A stretch of DNA of 35,622 bases, taken from Lachnospiraceae bacterium. Lineage in GTDB: Bacteria; Bacillota; Clostridia; Lachnospirales; Lachnospiraceae. The stretch covers positions 1 through 35,622 of the forward strand of contig JAGACB010000033.1 of NCBI GenBank assembly GCA_017614345.1. The letters are read 5' to 3'. The notes beneath the pieces are model-generated. The model made no database searches. It had not been told where the DNA came from and was given only the letters and a program-made list of their open reading frames with translations. A program made the translations under genes and the position numbers. Shown here piece by piece: positions 24,901-33,364 of this stretch (its first letter is position 1; every line of letters begins with the position of its first letter).

Positions 24901-25546
24901 CTCCTGGTCCGGTATCGACTACTTCGGACGCTGGAAGGCACTGCAGTACATGGCAGTACGCTTTAATGCACCTCTGGTATGCTCCGTAGAGACTGAGGAA
25001 CGTATCCTGAGACCTTACATGCAGAACGAGACCATGAATCCGGTCCGTGCCCGTGTGACCATGAACTTAAGAGACATGGACTTCAACCTGGTATTCAGTA
25101 TGACCTCCGATGAGGTGATCGTACCTTCTCTGGAAGCAAGACAGATCTGTGAAATGGACTTCACCGAGCTGGCTGCAGGCCGCAGCGGAAGCCTCTTTGT
25201 GGAGACCGTCTTCACCAACCTGGCTACCGGCCTCTCCTACATTGAGATGACACCTCTTCTTCCCTTCAAGTCATTGAAGCTGGAGGATCCGGAGATCGAA
25301 GTGGCCATCGGAGAGGATGCCGAGCGGTTCATTATCCACCTGAGAGCAAAGAAGTTTGCAGCCTTTGTACAGCTGGATCTGGCAGAGCTGGATGCAGTCT
25401 TCGGCGACAACTACTTCCATATGACCAGGATGGAGCACATGATCTATCTCTACAAGCACAACATCAGCGATCCTGATGTTACCGTTGAAGAACTGAAGAA
25501 CCAGCTGGTGGTTCGTTCACTCTACGACTCCTACAATTTTGAATGA
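21980..25546 (+). CDS. GH2 glycosidase, beta-mannosidase-like, with large inserted region
   Basis: 1,188-residue glycoside hydrolase family 2 enzyme, beta-mannosidase type, removing beta-linked mannose from oligosaccharide ends. No signal peptide, so it acts in the cytosol. The N-terminal jelly-roll (LNGEWQVHNV, QVPGTILGAFIENDVVEDP, FGWDWAPRIVDCGIWR) and immunoglobulin-like domain (LWWPNGYGAHPLYELNVRL) are standard. The catalytic barrel starts near 665 (DEWGEEFAICVNGVKIFARG), with general acid Glu785 in GLWCGNNEIES and nucleophile Glu875 in FLSEFGFQS. Between them, residues ~300-645 form a foreign-looking Ala/Gly/acid-rich segment not needed by the fold, which explains a length well beyond the usual ~820-860. 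AAGGGG about 21967-21972 is the ribosome binding site. Mannose specificity is inferred from motifs. Confidence 0.88.
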   Translation: MIVQSLNGEWQVHNVSNEFYLPAQVPGTILGAFIENDVVEDPYYRDNGRRIADLFRENYEYKRLFTVTKDEMDKRNIDLVCFGLDTLTKIFINGSLVAQTSDMHRTYRLPVRDFLQEGENEICIVFESPYTYIENYQPEPGREIHYIPCNNVAGNQYLRKAHSQFGWDWAPRIVDCGIWRDIQLEAYDVRITRFSVGQDYLDEGIEVIAYITVDGLPFNPSNGKPEGRFALYASLVGPDGYQEETVQEITEERPYVLKILVREPQLWWPNGYGAHPLYELNVRLISRDRVFDGPDLEAWVSHKEIFRDDEAAPEDERNVSVETFAKALGLNINEHRTANYAVAAAIPGKVAAAPMMMAPAGGQGGSANAVAEYFDSNTDGIFTIGDEGLGVAGDSSYFARYNQNTAYQAGGVSQGGEFELDENGLFAIASTQTYGYDPEAGGYSSGASTPFDNETIGGGLFDEDDTPVAAAGAPRMPVRMVAGPYMAAMPSQGAAPDMEDVRKFERVQKSIVREDPLARLSKEAEAALQESIPEEPEYDIPEDANSDETQDKRMTLAEQLLAKMLVKKTEEEGKPETAGTGAVSEARVKSVETKTRVGHVSIDEDDFTKAQEEYALNAVSYRSNEHRTAGQTVVSETDSVMWILDSDSKTIGLRSIIVSQAKDEWGEEFAICVNGVKIFARGGNYVPEEAIMEFRSKERTEMLIKNCVRANFNCLRVWGGGFYPDDYFYQLCDRYGIIVWQDAMFACNVYDANPEFIANVTAEIEDNARRIHHHACLGLWCGNNEIESAWNHWKGFDDHDPSLRNDYLLLFDEIIPNALAKESPMTFYWSSSPSSFGNFAYPDDENHGDTHYWETWHNQKTIEDFKKHYFRFLSEFGFQSYPDIKTLDSFTRRDDRNLFSKIMDRHQKDENGNSKLMYYISDQFLFPRDFESGVYLSQIMQGLNVKEAVDHLRRHRGRCMGALYWMVNDCWPGISWSGIDYFGRWKALQYMAVRFNAPLVCSVETEERILRPYMQNETMNPVRARVTMNLRDMDFNLVFSMTSDEVIVPSLEARQICEMDFTELAAGRSGSLFVETVFTNLATGLSYIEMTPLLPFKSLKLEDPEIEVAIGEDAERFIIHLRAKKFAAFVQLDLAELDAVFGDNYFHMTRMEHMIYLYKHNISDPDVTVEELKNQLVVRSLYDSYNFE

Positions 25547-25567
25547 TCTTTGATCCGATCTCGAAAG

Positions 25568-25598
25568 GCCCTGCCGCTTCTGGCGGCGGGGCTTTTTT
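25568..25598 (+). terminator. Intrinsic terminator after the GH2 gene
   Basis: GCCCTGCCGC (25568-25577), five-base loop, GCGGCGGGGC (25583-25592), then six T; one G.T pair. It separates GH2 from the alpha-galactosidase, so the latter needs its own promoter or read-through. Confidence 0.92.
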
Positions 25599-25641
25599 AC
25601 AAAAAGTTCTCCGCAGCGAGGCGGGAAAACAATTTATTACT

Positions 25642-25664
25642 GTTGCGGATCTTCGATCTGCAAC
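25642..25664. repeat. GTTGCGGATC hairpin before the alpha-galactosidase gene
   Basis: GTTGCGGATC, TTC loop, GATCTGCAAC: a 10-bp stem with one G.T pair, ending seven bases before the GGGGGA ribosome binding site. It is closely related to the hairpin at 16305-16327. Confidence 0.7.
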
Positions 25665-25679
25665 GATCATGGGGGAATT

Positions 25680-27935
25680 ATGTCAATTGTTTATTCGAAA
25701 AAAGACCGCATCTGGAAACTGGATACTCCTCACAGCTCTTATCTGATGGCTGCAGTGGATGAGGAGGGTTTCCTGGGTCATGTTTATTACGGCAACAAGG
25801 TGGATGACCTTGGGATCGACTATCTGACCAGAGCCTACGCCCATCCCTTTGTTCCTTCGGAAAATGCCAGAGAACGGTGTTCCTTTATGGACCTGTTCCC
25901 TGCAGAATACCCGGGCTTCGGTCTGGGAGATTACCGTACTCCTGCCTTCTGCGTACGTACCGCATCGGGCAGCAGAGGCTGCGGGTTGTTCTATCGTTCA
26001 CACAAGATCTATGCCGGCAAGCCCGGGATCCCCGGAATGCCTGCCACCTTTGCAGGAGAGGATGAGGCGGATACTCTGGAGATCCTTTGTGAGGATCCGG
26101 AGAACCGGCTGGAAGTAACCTTATACTATACCGCCTTTCGGAACATGGATGTGATCACCCGTTCCGTTTCCTTCCGAAATAAGGGAAATGAGATGATCAC
26201 CCTGGAAAAGGTCATGTCCCTTTCCGTGGATCTGGAGGACCCGGGTTATGAGACCATAGGCCTTTTCGGTTCCTGGGCCAGAGAGCGTCATATCTGCAGG
26301 AACCCGCTTGGAATGGGATCCTACCGGATCGGTTCCTTCCGGGGAGAAAGCTCCCATCAGGAGCATCCCTTCCTGGCTCTTTGTACCAAAGGAGCGGATT
26401 CCGATCACGGACAGGTATATGGTTTTCATTTTCTCTATTCCGGAAACTTCGTGGCAGAAGCTCACCGGAGCCAGTTTGAATCCGTTCGTGTGACCATGGG
26501 GATCAGTCCGGAGGGATTTTCCTGGGGTCTCATGCCCGGGGAGACATTTTCCTTACCGGAAGCAGCCATGGTGTACTCCTCGGAGGGCATCGGAGGCATG
26601 TCCAGAACCTTCCACAGACTTTACCGGAAGCACCTGATCCGAAGCCCTTACAGAGATACTCCGAGACCGGTGCTCATTAATAACTGGGAAGCGACTTACT
26701 TTGATTTTAATACCGAAAAGCTCATTGATATCGCAAGAGAGGCAGCTGCCTCCGGCATTGAGATGCTGGTGATGGATGACGGATGGTTCGGTGCAAGAAG
26801 CTATGATGACAAGGCTCTGGGGGACTGGATCGCCAACGAAGAGAAGCTCCCCGGAGGACTTCCCGTTCTTTCGGAGAGGATCCATGAGCTGGGACTGAAG
26901 TTCGGTATCTGGATGGAACCGGAGATGATCTCTCCGGATTCGGATCTGTACCGGGCTCATCCGGACTGGGCCATAGCCATTCCGGGAAGAACGCCGGCCA
27001 TGAGCCGCTGCCAGTATGTACTGGATATCACCCGGAGAGAGGTGCTGGAGTACGTTTACGGCTGCGTCAGAAACGTCCTTTCCTCCACACGGATCGAATA
27101 TCTGAAGTGGGATATGAACCGTCAGCTGACGGATGTATTTTCCTTAGGGCTGACTGCAGAGCATCAGGGAGAGTTTTATCACCGGTATGTTCTGGCGGTC
27201 TATGAGCTGCAGGAGCGGCTGGTGACGGATTTCCCGGACCTGCTTCTGGAGAACTGCTCCGGAGGCGGAGCCAGATTCGATCCCGGAATGCTCTATTACA
27301 GCCCTCAGATCTGGTGCTCGGATGATACGGATGCCATAGAACGGCTTTCCATCCAGGAGGGTACGGCCATGGTATATCCCCTGTCCTGTATGGGCGCCCA
27401 TGTGTCCGACTGCCCCAACCATGCAGTGGGCAGAAATACGCCTTTCCAGACCAGAGGCCATGTGGCCTTGGCCGGAACCTTCGGCTATGAGCTGGACATC
27501 ACCAGGATCCCTCAGGAGGATCGCAGAAGGATCCCGGATCAGATCGCGCTGTATCACAGCTTCGGAGATCTGATCCGCCGGGGAGATTACTACCGGGTGG
27601 CTAATTATTCCGAAAACGGCCTGTATGACTGCTGGGCGGTGATCGCAGAAGATAAGAGCGAAGCACTGGTGACCTACGTTCAGGTCCTGGGCCAGCCCAA
27701 TTACAAGGCAAGGCTCCTCATCTTAAAGGGCCTTGACCCGGATGGGATCTATGAGATCAGTGCCACCTCGGAGGAAGATCACTTCGAACCGGTGATGGTG
27801 AGAAGCGGCGGCAGAAAAGAGCCGGAAGCTCTGCGCTTATCCGGCCGGACCCTTATGAACGCCGGGATCCTGGCAGACCGGATGTGGGGAGATTTCCGCT
27901 CGAAGCTGTATCATCTGAAGCGGGTTGAGTTGTAA
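25680..27935 (+). CDS. GH36 alpha-galactosidase
   Basis: 751-residue retaining alpha-galactosidase of family GH36, releasing alpha-1,6-galactose from raffinose-type sugars or galactomannan side chains. The N-terminal beta-supersandwich (1-320) is followed by the catalytic barrel with MDDGWFGAR (365-373), nucleophile Asp478 in YLKWDMNR, CSGGGARFD (526-534), and acid/base Asp548 in WCSDDTD; these two numbers coincide with those of the well-studied Geobacillus enzymes. Length is typical. No signal peptide, so cytosolic. GGGGGA at 25671-25676 lies close to the ATG (three-base gap), and a hairpin sits just upstream, so translation may be modulated. Its neighbour is the mannosidase-like GH2, pointing to shared substrates such as galactomanno-oligosaccharides. 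Confidence 0.95.
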   Translation: MSIVYSKKDRIWKLDTPHSSYLMAAVDEEGFLGHVYYGNKVDDLGIDYLTRAYAHPFVPSENARERCSFMDLFPAEYPGFGLGDYRTPAFCVRTASGSRGCGLFYRSHKIYAGKPGIPGMPATFAGEDEADTLEILCEDPENRLEVTLYYTAFRNMDVITRSVSFRNKGNEMITLEKVMSLSVDLEDPGYETIGLFGSWARERHICRNPLGMGSYRIGSFRGESSHQEHPFLALCTKGADSDHGQVYGFHFLYSGNFVAEAHRSQFESVRVTMGISPEGFSWGLMPGETFSLPEAAMVYSSEGIGGMSRTFHRLYRKHLIRSPYRDTPRPVLINNWEATYFDFNTEKLIDIAREAAASGIEMLVMDDGWFGARSYDDKALGDWIANEEKLPGGLPVLSERIHELGLKFGIWMEPEMISPDSDLYRAHPDWAIAIPGRTPAMSRCQYVLDITRREVLEYVYGCVRNVLSSTRIEYLKWDMNRQLTDVFSLGLTAEHQGEFYHRYVLAVYELQERLVTDFPDLLLENCSGGGARFDPGMLYYSPQIWCSDDTDAIERLSIQEGTAMVYPLSCMGAHVSDCPNHAVGRNTPFQTRGHVALAGTFGYELDITRIPQEDRRRIPDQIALYHSFGDLIRRGDYYRVANYSENGLYDCWAVIAEDKSEALVTYVQVLGQPNYKARLLILKGLDPDGIYEISATSEEDHFEPVMVRSGGRKEPEALRLSGRTLMNAGILADRMWGDFRSKLYHLKRVEL

Positions 27936-27968
27936 AATAGATGCGATGCAAAAAGGGAGGATCATGTA

Positions 27969-29933
27969 ATGCTGGATCGATTTATCAGAGTCTGTGCCGC
28001 AACCCCGAAGATCCGGGTGGCGGATACCGCTTATAATCTCAGTGTGATCGAAGATATGCTCACGGAAGCAAAGGAGAAGGGAGTTTCCCTGACGGTATTT
28101 CCGGAACTTTGCCTTTGCGGATATACCTGCTCAGACCTATTCTGGCAGGAAAGTCTGATCCGGAGCTGTCTGGAGACGCTGTCGGAGCTGGAGGCCTTCT
28201 GTAAGATGGAGGTTCCCGACATGGTGGTGGCCGTAGGCCTTCCCCTGGCGTTCCGGGACCGGCTCTATAACGTGGCTGCGATCATTGCAGACGGGACACT
28301 GGCGGGCTTTGTTCCGAAGAGTGCACTGCCGGCATACGGAGAGTTCTACGAGACCAGACATTTTTCATCAGGCTGCGGAGTTACCGGAGAAGTGACCCTT
28401 CCGGACGGAAGGAAGATCCCCTTCGGAACGGACCTGATCTTTGCCTGCCGTGAGATCCCGGAGTTTACCTTTGCTGCGGAGATCTGCGAGGACCTCTGGA
28501 TCCCCATGCCTCCCTCCGTAAGACATACGGCACACGGTGCTCATGTGATCATTAATCTGTCCGCTTCGGATGCGGTGACCGGCAAGGAGGAATACCGAAG
28601 AGACCTGGTGAAGGGTCAGTCTGCAAGACTGCTCTGCGGCTATGTCTATGCCAGTGCCGGAGAAGGAGAATCCACCCAGGATCTGGTGTTCTCCGGGCAT
28701 AACCTGATCGCGGAGAACGGCCGGCTTCTGTCGGAGAGCAGGGTGCGTTACAGCCACGGGGCTGTTTATGCAGACCTGGATCTTGAGGCCATCAGCCATG
28801 ACAGAAGAAGGATGACCACTTATTTCTGCGGTACGGACAGCCCTGAGGGCATGAAGGAAGGTAAGGAGGATGCTTACAGAAGGATCTCCTTCTCCTTAAA
28901 GCCCTTTGAACTTCAGGAGCTTTTACGCAGGATCGATCCCCATCCCTTTGTGCCGGATGATCACGGCAGAAGACAGAGAAGATGCGAGAACATCATCGGC
29001 ATTCAGGCCATGGGATTAAAGAAACGTCTGGAGCATACGGGTTCCAAATGTGCCGTTATAGGACTTTCCGGCGGACTGGATTCCACCCTGGCACTTCTGA
29101 TCACCGCCCGGGCTTTTGATGCCCTCGGAAAGGACAGAAGCGGGATCCTGGCAGTGACCATGCCCTGCTTCGGAACCACGGACCGGACCTATCAGAATGC
29201 CTGCAATCTGGCAAAGCATCTGAAGGTGACCCTGAAAGAGGTGGACCTGAAGGAGTCGGTGCTCCTGCATTTCAGGGACATCGGTCAGGATCCGGAGGTC
29301 CATGATGTCACCTATGAGAATTCCCAGGCCAGAGAACGTACTCAGGTGCTGATGGACCTGGCAAATAAATATAACGGTATGGTCATCGGAACCGGAGACT
29401 TATCCGAGCTGGCTCTGGGCTGGGCTACCTACAACGGTGACCACATGTCCATGTACGGGGTAAATGCTTCCGTACCGAAGACATTGGTCCGCTATCTGGT
29501 GGGATATTTTGCGGATGAATACGAGAAGAGCGGAGAGGCAGAGGCTGCCCGGGTCCTTCGGGATGTGCTGGATACCCCTGTCAGTCCGGAACTTCTGCCT
29601 CCCACGGAGGGAGAGATCTCCCAGAAGACCGAGGACCTGGTGGGTCCTTACGAACTTCATGACTTCTTCCTGTACTATGTGCTTCGTTTCGGCTTCGGGC
29701 CCAAGAAGATCCTGCGCCTTGCAAAGCTCGCCTTTGCGGGAGAGTATGAGGAGGAAGTGATCAAAAAGTGGCTGAATACCTTCTACAGAAGGTTCTTTGC
29801 CCAGCAGTTTAAGCGTTCCTGTCTGCCGGACGGCCCTAAGGTGGGTACCGTCAGTGTGTCTCCGAGAGGAGACCTTCGGATGCCTTCCGATGCCTGCATG
29901 ACAGTTTGGAAAAAGGAGCTTGAATGGGATTAG
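27969..29933 (+). CDS. nadE: Glutamine-dependent NAD(+) synthase
   Basis: Last step of NAD synthesis: deamido-NAD, ATP and glutamine give NAD. 654 residues with an N-terminal nitrilase-type glutaminase (catalytic Glu46 in VFPEL, Lys117 in FVPKSALPAYGE, Cys173 in AEICEDLW) and a C-terminal NAD synthetase with the ATP-pyrophosphatase P-loop SGGLDS at 367-372, plus TGDLSELALGW and the PPTEGEISQKTEDLVG loop. This is the two-domain form that uses glutamine rather than ammonia. AAAGGGAGG at about 27953-27961 precedes the ATG. The end overlaps the addB start by 10 bases, so the genes are translationally coupled, though no functional link is known. Confidence 0.96.
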   Translation: MLDRFIRVCAATPKIRVADTAYNLSVIEDMLTEAKEKGVSLTVFPELCLCGYTCSDLFWQESLIRSCLETLSELEAFCKMEVPDMVVAVGLPLAFRDRLYNVAAIIADGTLAGFVPKSALPAYGEFYETRHFSSGCGVTGEVTLPDGRKIPFGTDLIFACREIPEFTFAAEICEDLWIPMPPSVRHTAHGAHVIINLSASDAVTGKEEYRRDLVKGQSARLLCGYVYASAGEGESTQDLVFSGHNLIAENGRLLSESRVRYSHGAVYADLDLEAISHDRRRMTTYFCGTDSPEGMKEGKEDAYRRISFSLKPFELQELLRRIDPHPFVPDDHGRRQRRCENIIGIQAMGLKKRLEHTGSKCAVIGLSGGLDSTLALLITARAFDALGKDRSGILAVTMPCFGTTDRTYQNACNLAKHLKVTLKEVDLKESVLLHFRDIGQDPEVHDVTYENSQARERTQVLMDLANKYNGMVIGTGDLSELALGWATYNGDHMSMYGVNASVPKTLVRYLVGYFADEYEKSGEAEAARVLRDVLDTPVSPELLPPTEGEISQKTEDLVGPYELHDFFLYYVLRFGFGPKKILRLAKLAFAGEYEEEVIKKWLNTFYRRFFAQQFKRSCLPDGPKVGTVSVSPRGDLRMPSDACMTVWKKELEWD

Positions 29934-32900
29934 AATTTGTGATCGGCGGATGCGGTTCGGGAAAATCCCGGAGTCTGTACGAAAGAGCCTTAAAGGGCGG
30001 CGGCAACTATGTGTTTCTGGTGCCGGATCAGTCCACCTCTTCCGTACAGCAGGAACTGATCCGTCTTCATCCCCGCCATGTGATCTCCGGGATCGATGTG
30101 GCGGGGTTTACCCAATATGCCTATCGGACCTTTGAGCGGACGGGGCTCACGGCCCCTACGGTCCTTGATGATGTGGGCAAGAAAATGATCCTGCAGAAGG
30201 TCATGGGATCTGTTGCAAAGGACTTAAAGGTGTACCACGGACAGGTGGGACGCACCGGTTTTACCGAGAAAATGAAATCCTTCCTCTCTGAGTGCAGACA
30301 GTATAAGATCACCCCGGAAAAGCTGTCGGAGGTATCCGGAAGCGGAGCTCACAGCGATCTTCTGGAGGCGAAGCTTTCCGATGTCCGGCTGATCATGCAG
30401 GCCTTTGATGATGCCCTTGGGGGACAGTATGCCACGGCAGAGGAGCTTCAGTTACTCCTTGCGGGACAGATCTGCAGGGACCCCATGGTTCCCGGGACCA
30501 CCTATGTACTTGACGGATTTACGGGCTTTACCCCCATCCAGTATGATGTGATCCGTGAGCTTCTTCATCATGCACGCCGGGTGATCGTGGTACTGACGGC
30601 CACTTCCAAAAAGGATCTTACCGGAAGAGATGCGGAGAAGGGGTTATTTTCCTTAAGTGCTGTGACCTACCGGAAGCTCTCGGAGCTGGCGGATGCGGAA
30701 TGTGTGATCGCGGAAGAGACTGTTCTTCCCGAGGGACGGAGCATCTATCATCCGGCCCTGACATTCGCAGCGGCCCGGTTCGGAACAGACGGCGGAAGCC
30801 TTTCCGAGGAGGATCCCGAAGAGAAGGAGCGGTTGCTTCAAGAGGCTCTTTCCCTTACCAGCTACGCGGATATCCGTACCGAGGTCCGGGCAGCGGCAAG
30901 AGCCATCCGTTCGGACGTGGTAAAGGACGGCCTCAGGTACCAGGACATTGCCGTAACATTAACGGATCCGGATTCCTACGGACCTGTGGTGGAGGAGATC
31001 TTTCCGGAATATCAGATCCCCTTTTTTATTGACCGAAAGAGAAATCTTTCCTCCAATCCCCTGATCGCCTATATCGAGGCGGCTCTGGCGGTGATCGAGG
31101 AGGATTTCAGCTATGCAAGTGTATTTGCCTGTATCAGGTGCGGTTTTACCGTTTTAAGCCCCGAGGAGGCCGATGAGCTGGAGAACTATGTTCTGGCCAC
31201 CGGAAAGCGGGGCTTTAAGTCGTGGGGAAATCCCTGGGAGATCCGTTCCAAAAAGTCCAAAAGGACGCCCGAAGAGATGGATAGGATCAACAGCCTGAGG
31301 GAGCGTTTCTACGGGCAGATGAAGCCTCTGAAAAAGGCTGCGGGTGCGAAGGGCGCCACGGTCCGGGACCGGCTTACCGCCCTCTATGAATTTCTGCTTT
31401 CGTCCAAGGTTCCGGAGAAGTTAGAGGAACGGAAGGCATTTCTGAACAATGCCGGGATGACGGACCTGGAGCGGGAATACGACCAGGTCTTCCGGAAGGT
31501 CGTAAATGTATTTTCCCTGTATGAAAAGCTGATGGGGGATGAGGTTCTTACCCCGGAATGCTTTGCGGATATTCTGCGGGAAGGACTGGCAGAGCAGAAG
31601 ATCGGTCTGGTGCCTCCTTCTCTGGACCGTCTGGTGGTGGGAGACCTGACTCGTACCAGATACGGCAACGTGCGCCGTCTTTATGTGCTGGGGATGAACG
31701 AGAGTCTGATCCCTTCGGCAGGAGCGGAATCAGGGGTTCTGAGCCGTTCGGAGCGGAGTGTTTTGAAGGGAGAACTGGAAATGGCTCCCACTGCGGAGGA
31801 GAAGATCAGACAACAGGAGTATTACTGCTATCTGCTGTTTTCCAAGCCTACGGAGCGTCTCAGTATTTCCTGTAATATTTCAAGTGACCGGGGAGAGGAG
31901 GGAAAGCCTTCTCCTTATATGAGCAGGCTCATCCGCCTGTCGGAAACCTTTGAAAAGAAAAATGCCCGTGCCGTTACGGAGACTGCGGATGCCGGCTCCA
32001 TAGGAGCACCGGAAGCGGACAGAAGTCTGCTGGTTCAGGCTCGGTTAAAAGATACACAAGCCTGGTTTCTGGCGCTGTATGACAGCTTCAGGACCATGCC
32101 CGCCTATGAGCGGTTTTTAAAGCTGTTGGAGCAGGGCGTTTCCTTCGGCTACCGTCCGGATCATCTACGGCCGGAGACGGCATCCAAACTGTTCCCGGAG
32201 GAGAAGGAGCTTTCCGTCTCCCGGTTGGAAACATTTGCCAAATGTCAGTATTCTTACTTCCTGAAGTACAGCCTGGGCTTAAATGAACGGGATCTGTTCC
32301 GTTTTGAGTCGGTGGATTTCGGAAACCTGTGCCATGATATCCTGGATCAGGTGTTCAGGATCATGCAGGAGGAGGGCCTTTCCTGGCGGGCTCTGGCGGA
32401 TGTGGGTTCCGATCCGGAGCGGAAGAGCCGGGCAGATGTGCGCCGGAGGCTCCTGGATAAGTGTCTTGAGGATCCGGAGTTCCTTTCATCCTACAATGGT
32501 GTGGAAGAGGATTCGGCAGAGATGCGCTCCATGCTGGAGAAGAGCAGGGACATGATCGACCTTTGCATGGAAGCAGTGGCCTATCATATGACCCTCGGCA
32601 GCTTTGAGCAGGTGGGATCCGAGATTACCTTCGGAAGCGGTTTCGGTGAGGAGGAAGGAACGGTTCCGCCTCTTACCATCCGCTCTGAGGACGGAACTGC
32701 GGTGAAGCTCCACGGAAAGATCGACCGTCTGGATGCCGCCGTGGCAGAGAACGGGACCTATTATCATGTGGTGGATTACAAGACCGGAGAGACGAAGTTC
32801 CGTTATGAGAGATTTCTTGCCGGAACTCAGCTTCAGCTCATGATCTACCTGATGGCCGCCAAGGAATATCTGAAGCAGAAGGGCTCGGATGTGACGGAAG

Positions 32901-33358
32901 GCGGAATGTACTATTTTAATCTTCAGGACATTCAGGTCGATTTCGACCATAAATACAAGGAACTGAAGGAAAACTGGGAGAAGGACGTCTCGGAAAAGGC
33001 CTATAAGAAGCTGAAAATGAACGGCTGTCTGATCCGGGACAATGAATACTTAGGCCGCCTGGAGACGGTTCAGGGAAAGAACAGCAGTATCGTGACCGGG
33101 CTTGCCTATCCGGCAGTTACGGATCCCGAAAAGCACGTACTGGTGGAGGCTGATCAGATGAGGGAAATGGAAGAGAAGGCCGGGACCATTGTCTCGGATC
33201 TGGTCCGTTCCATCCGTCACGGAGAGATCGAAGTGAATCCCTATCTGCCCACCTCCTTTGATCCGAACGGCTCCTGTAAATACTGCCCCATGAAGAGTGT
33301 ATGCAAATTCACCCCTGATCTGGAAGGTTTTCAGGGAAGAAGATTGAAGAAGGGATAA
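29924..33358 (+). CDS. addB: AddAB helicase-nuclease subunit AddB
   Basis: AddB works with AddA to process double-strand DNA ends and load RecA, the Bacillota equivalent of RecBCD. 1,144 residues. N-terminal Walker A GGCGSGKS (8-15); an inactivated helicase body; a C-terminal RecB-family nuclease domain with the D951-Y-K953 motif in HVVDYKTGETKF; and the four cysteines of the 4Fe-4S staple (C774, C1118, C1121, C1127), arranged as in Bacillus AddB. The start codon lies within the nadE end, with AAAAGGAGC just before it. addA follows six bases later. Confidence 0.95.
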   Translation: MGLEFVIGGCGSGKSRSLYERALKGGGNYVFLVPDQSTSSVQQELIRLHPRHVISGIDVAGFTQYAYRTFERTGLTAPTVLDDVGKKMILQKVMGSVAKDLKVYHGQVGRTGFTEKMKSFLSECRQYKITPEKLSEVSGSGAHSDLLEAKLSDVRLIMQAFDDALGGQYATAEELQLLLAGQICRDPMVPGTTYVLDGFTGFTPIQYDVIRELLHHARRVIVVLTATSKKDLTGRDAEKGLFSLSAVTYRKLSELADAECVIAEETVLPEGRSIYHPALTFAAARFGTDGGSLSEEDPEEKERLLQEALSLTSYADIRTEVRAAARAIRSDVVKDGLRYQDIAVTLTDPDSYGPVVEEIFPEYQIPFFIDRKRNLSSNPLIAYIEAALAVIEEDFSYASVFACIRCGFTVLSPEEADELENYVLATGKRGFKSWGNPWEIRSKKSKRTPEEMDRINSLRERFYGQMKPLKKAAGAKGATVRDRLTALYEFLLSSKVPEKLEERKAFLNNAGMTDLEREYDQVFRKVVNVFSLYEKLMGDEVLTPECFADILREGLAEQKIGLVPPSLDRLVVGDLTRTRYGNVRRLYVLGMNESLIPSAGAESGVLSRSERSVLKGELEMAPTAEEKIRQQEYYCYLLFSKPTERLSISCNISSDRGEEGKPSPYMSRLIRLSETFEKKNARAVTETADAGSIGAPEADRSLLVQARLKDTQAWFLALYDSFRTMPAYERFLKLLEQGVSFGYRPDHLRPETASKLFPEEKELSVSRLETFAKCQYSYFLKYSLGLNERDLFRFESVDFGNLCHDILDQVFRIMQEEGLSWRALADVGSDPERKSRADVRRRLLDKCLEDPEFLSSYNGVEEDSAEMRSMLEKSRDMIDLCMEAVAYHMTLGSFEQVGSEITFGSGFGEEEGTVPPLTIRSEDGTAVKLHGKIDRLDAAVAENGTYYHVVDYKTGETKFRYERFLAGTQLQLMIYLMAAKEYLKQKGSDVTEGGMYYFNLQDIQVDFDHKYKELKENWEKDVSEKAYKKLKMNGCLIRDNEYLGRLETVQGKNSSIVTGLAYPAVTDPEKHVLVEADQMREMEEKAGTIVSDLVRSIRHGEIEVNPYLPTSFDPNGSCKYCPMKSVCKFTPDLEGFQGRRLKKG

Positions 33359-33364
33359 AAGAGC

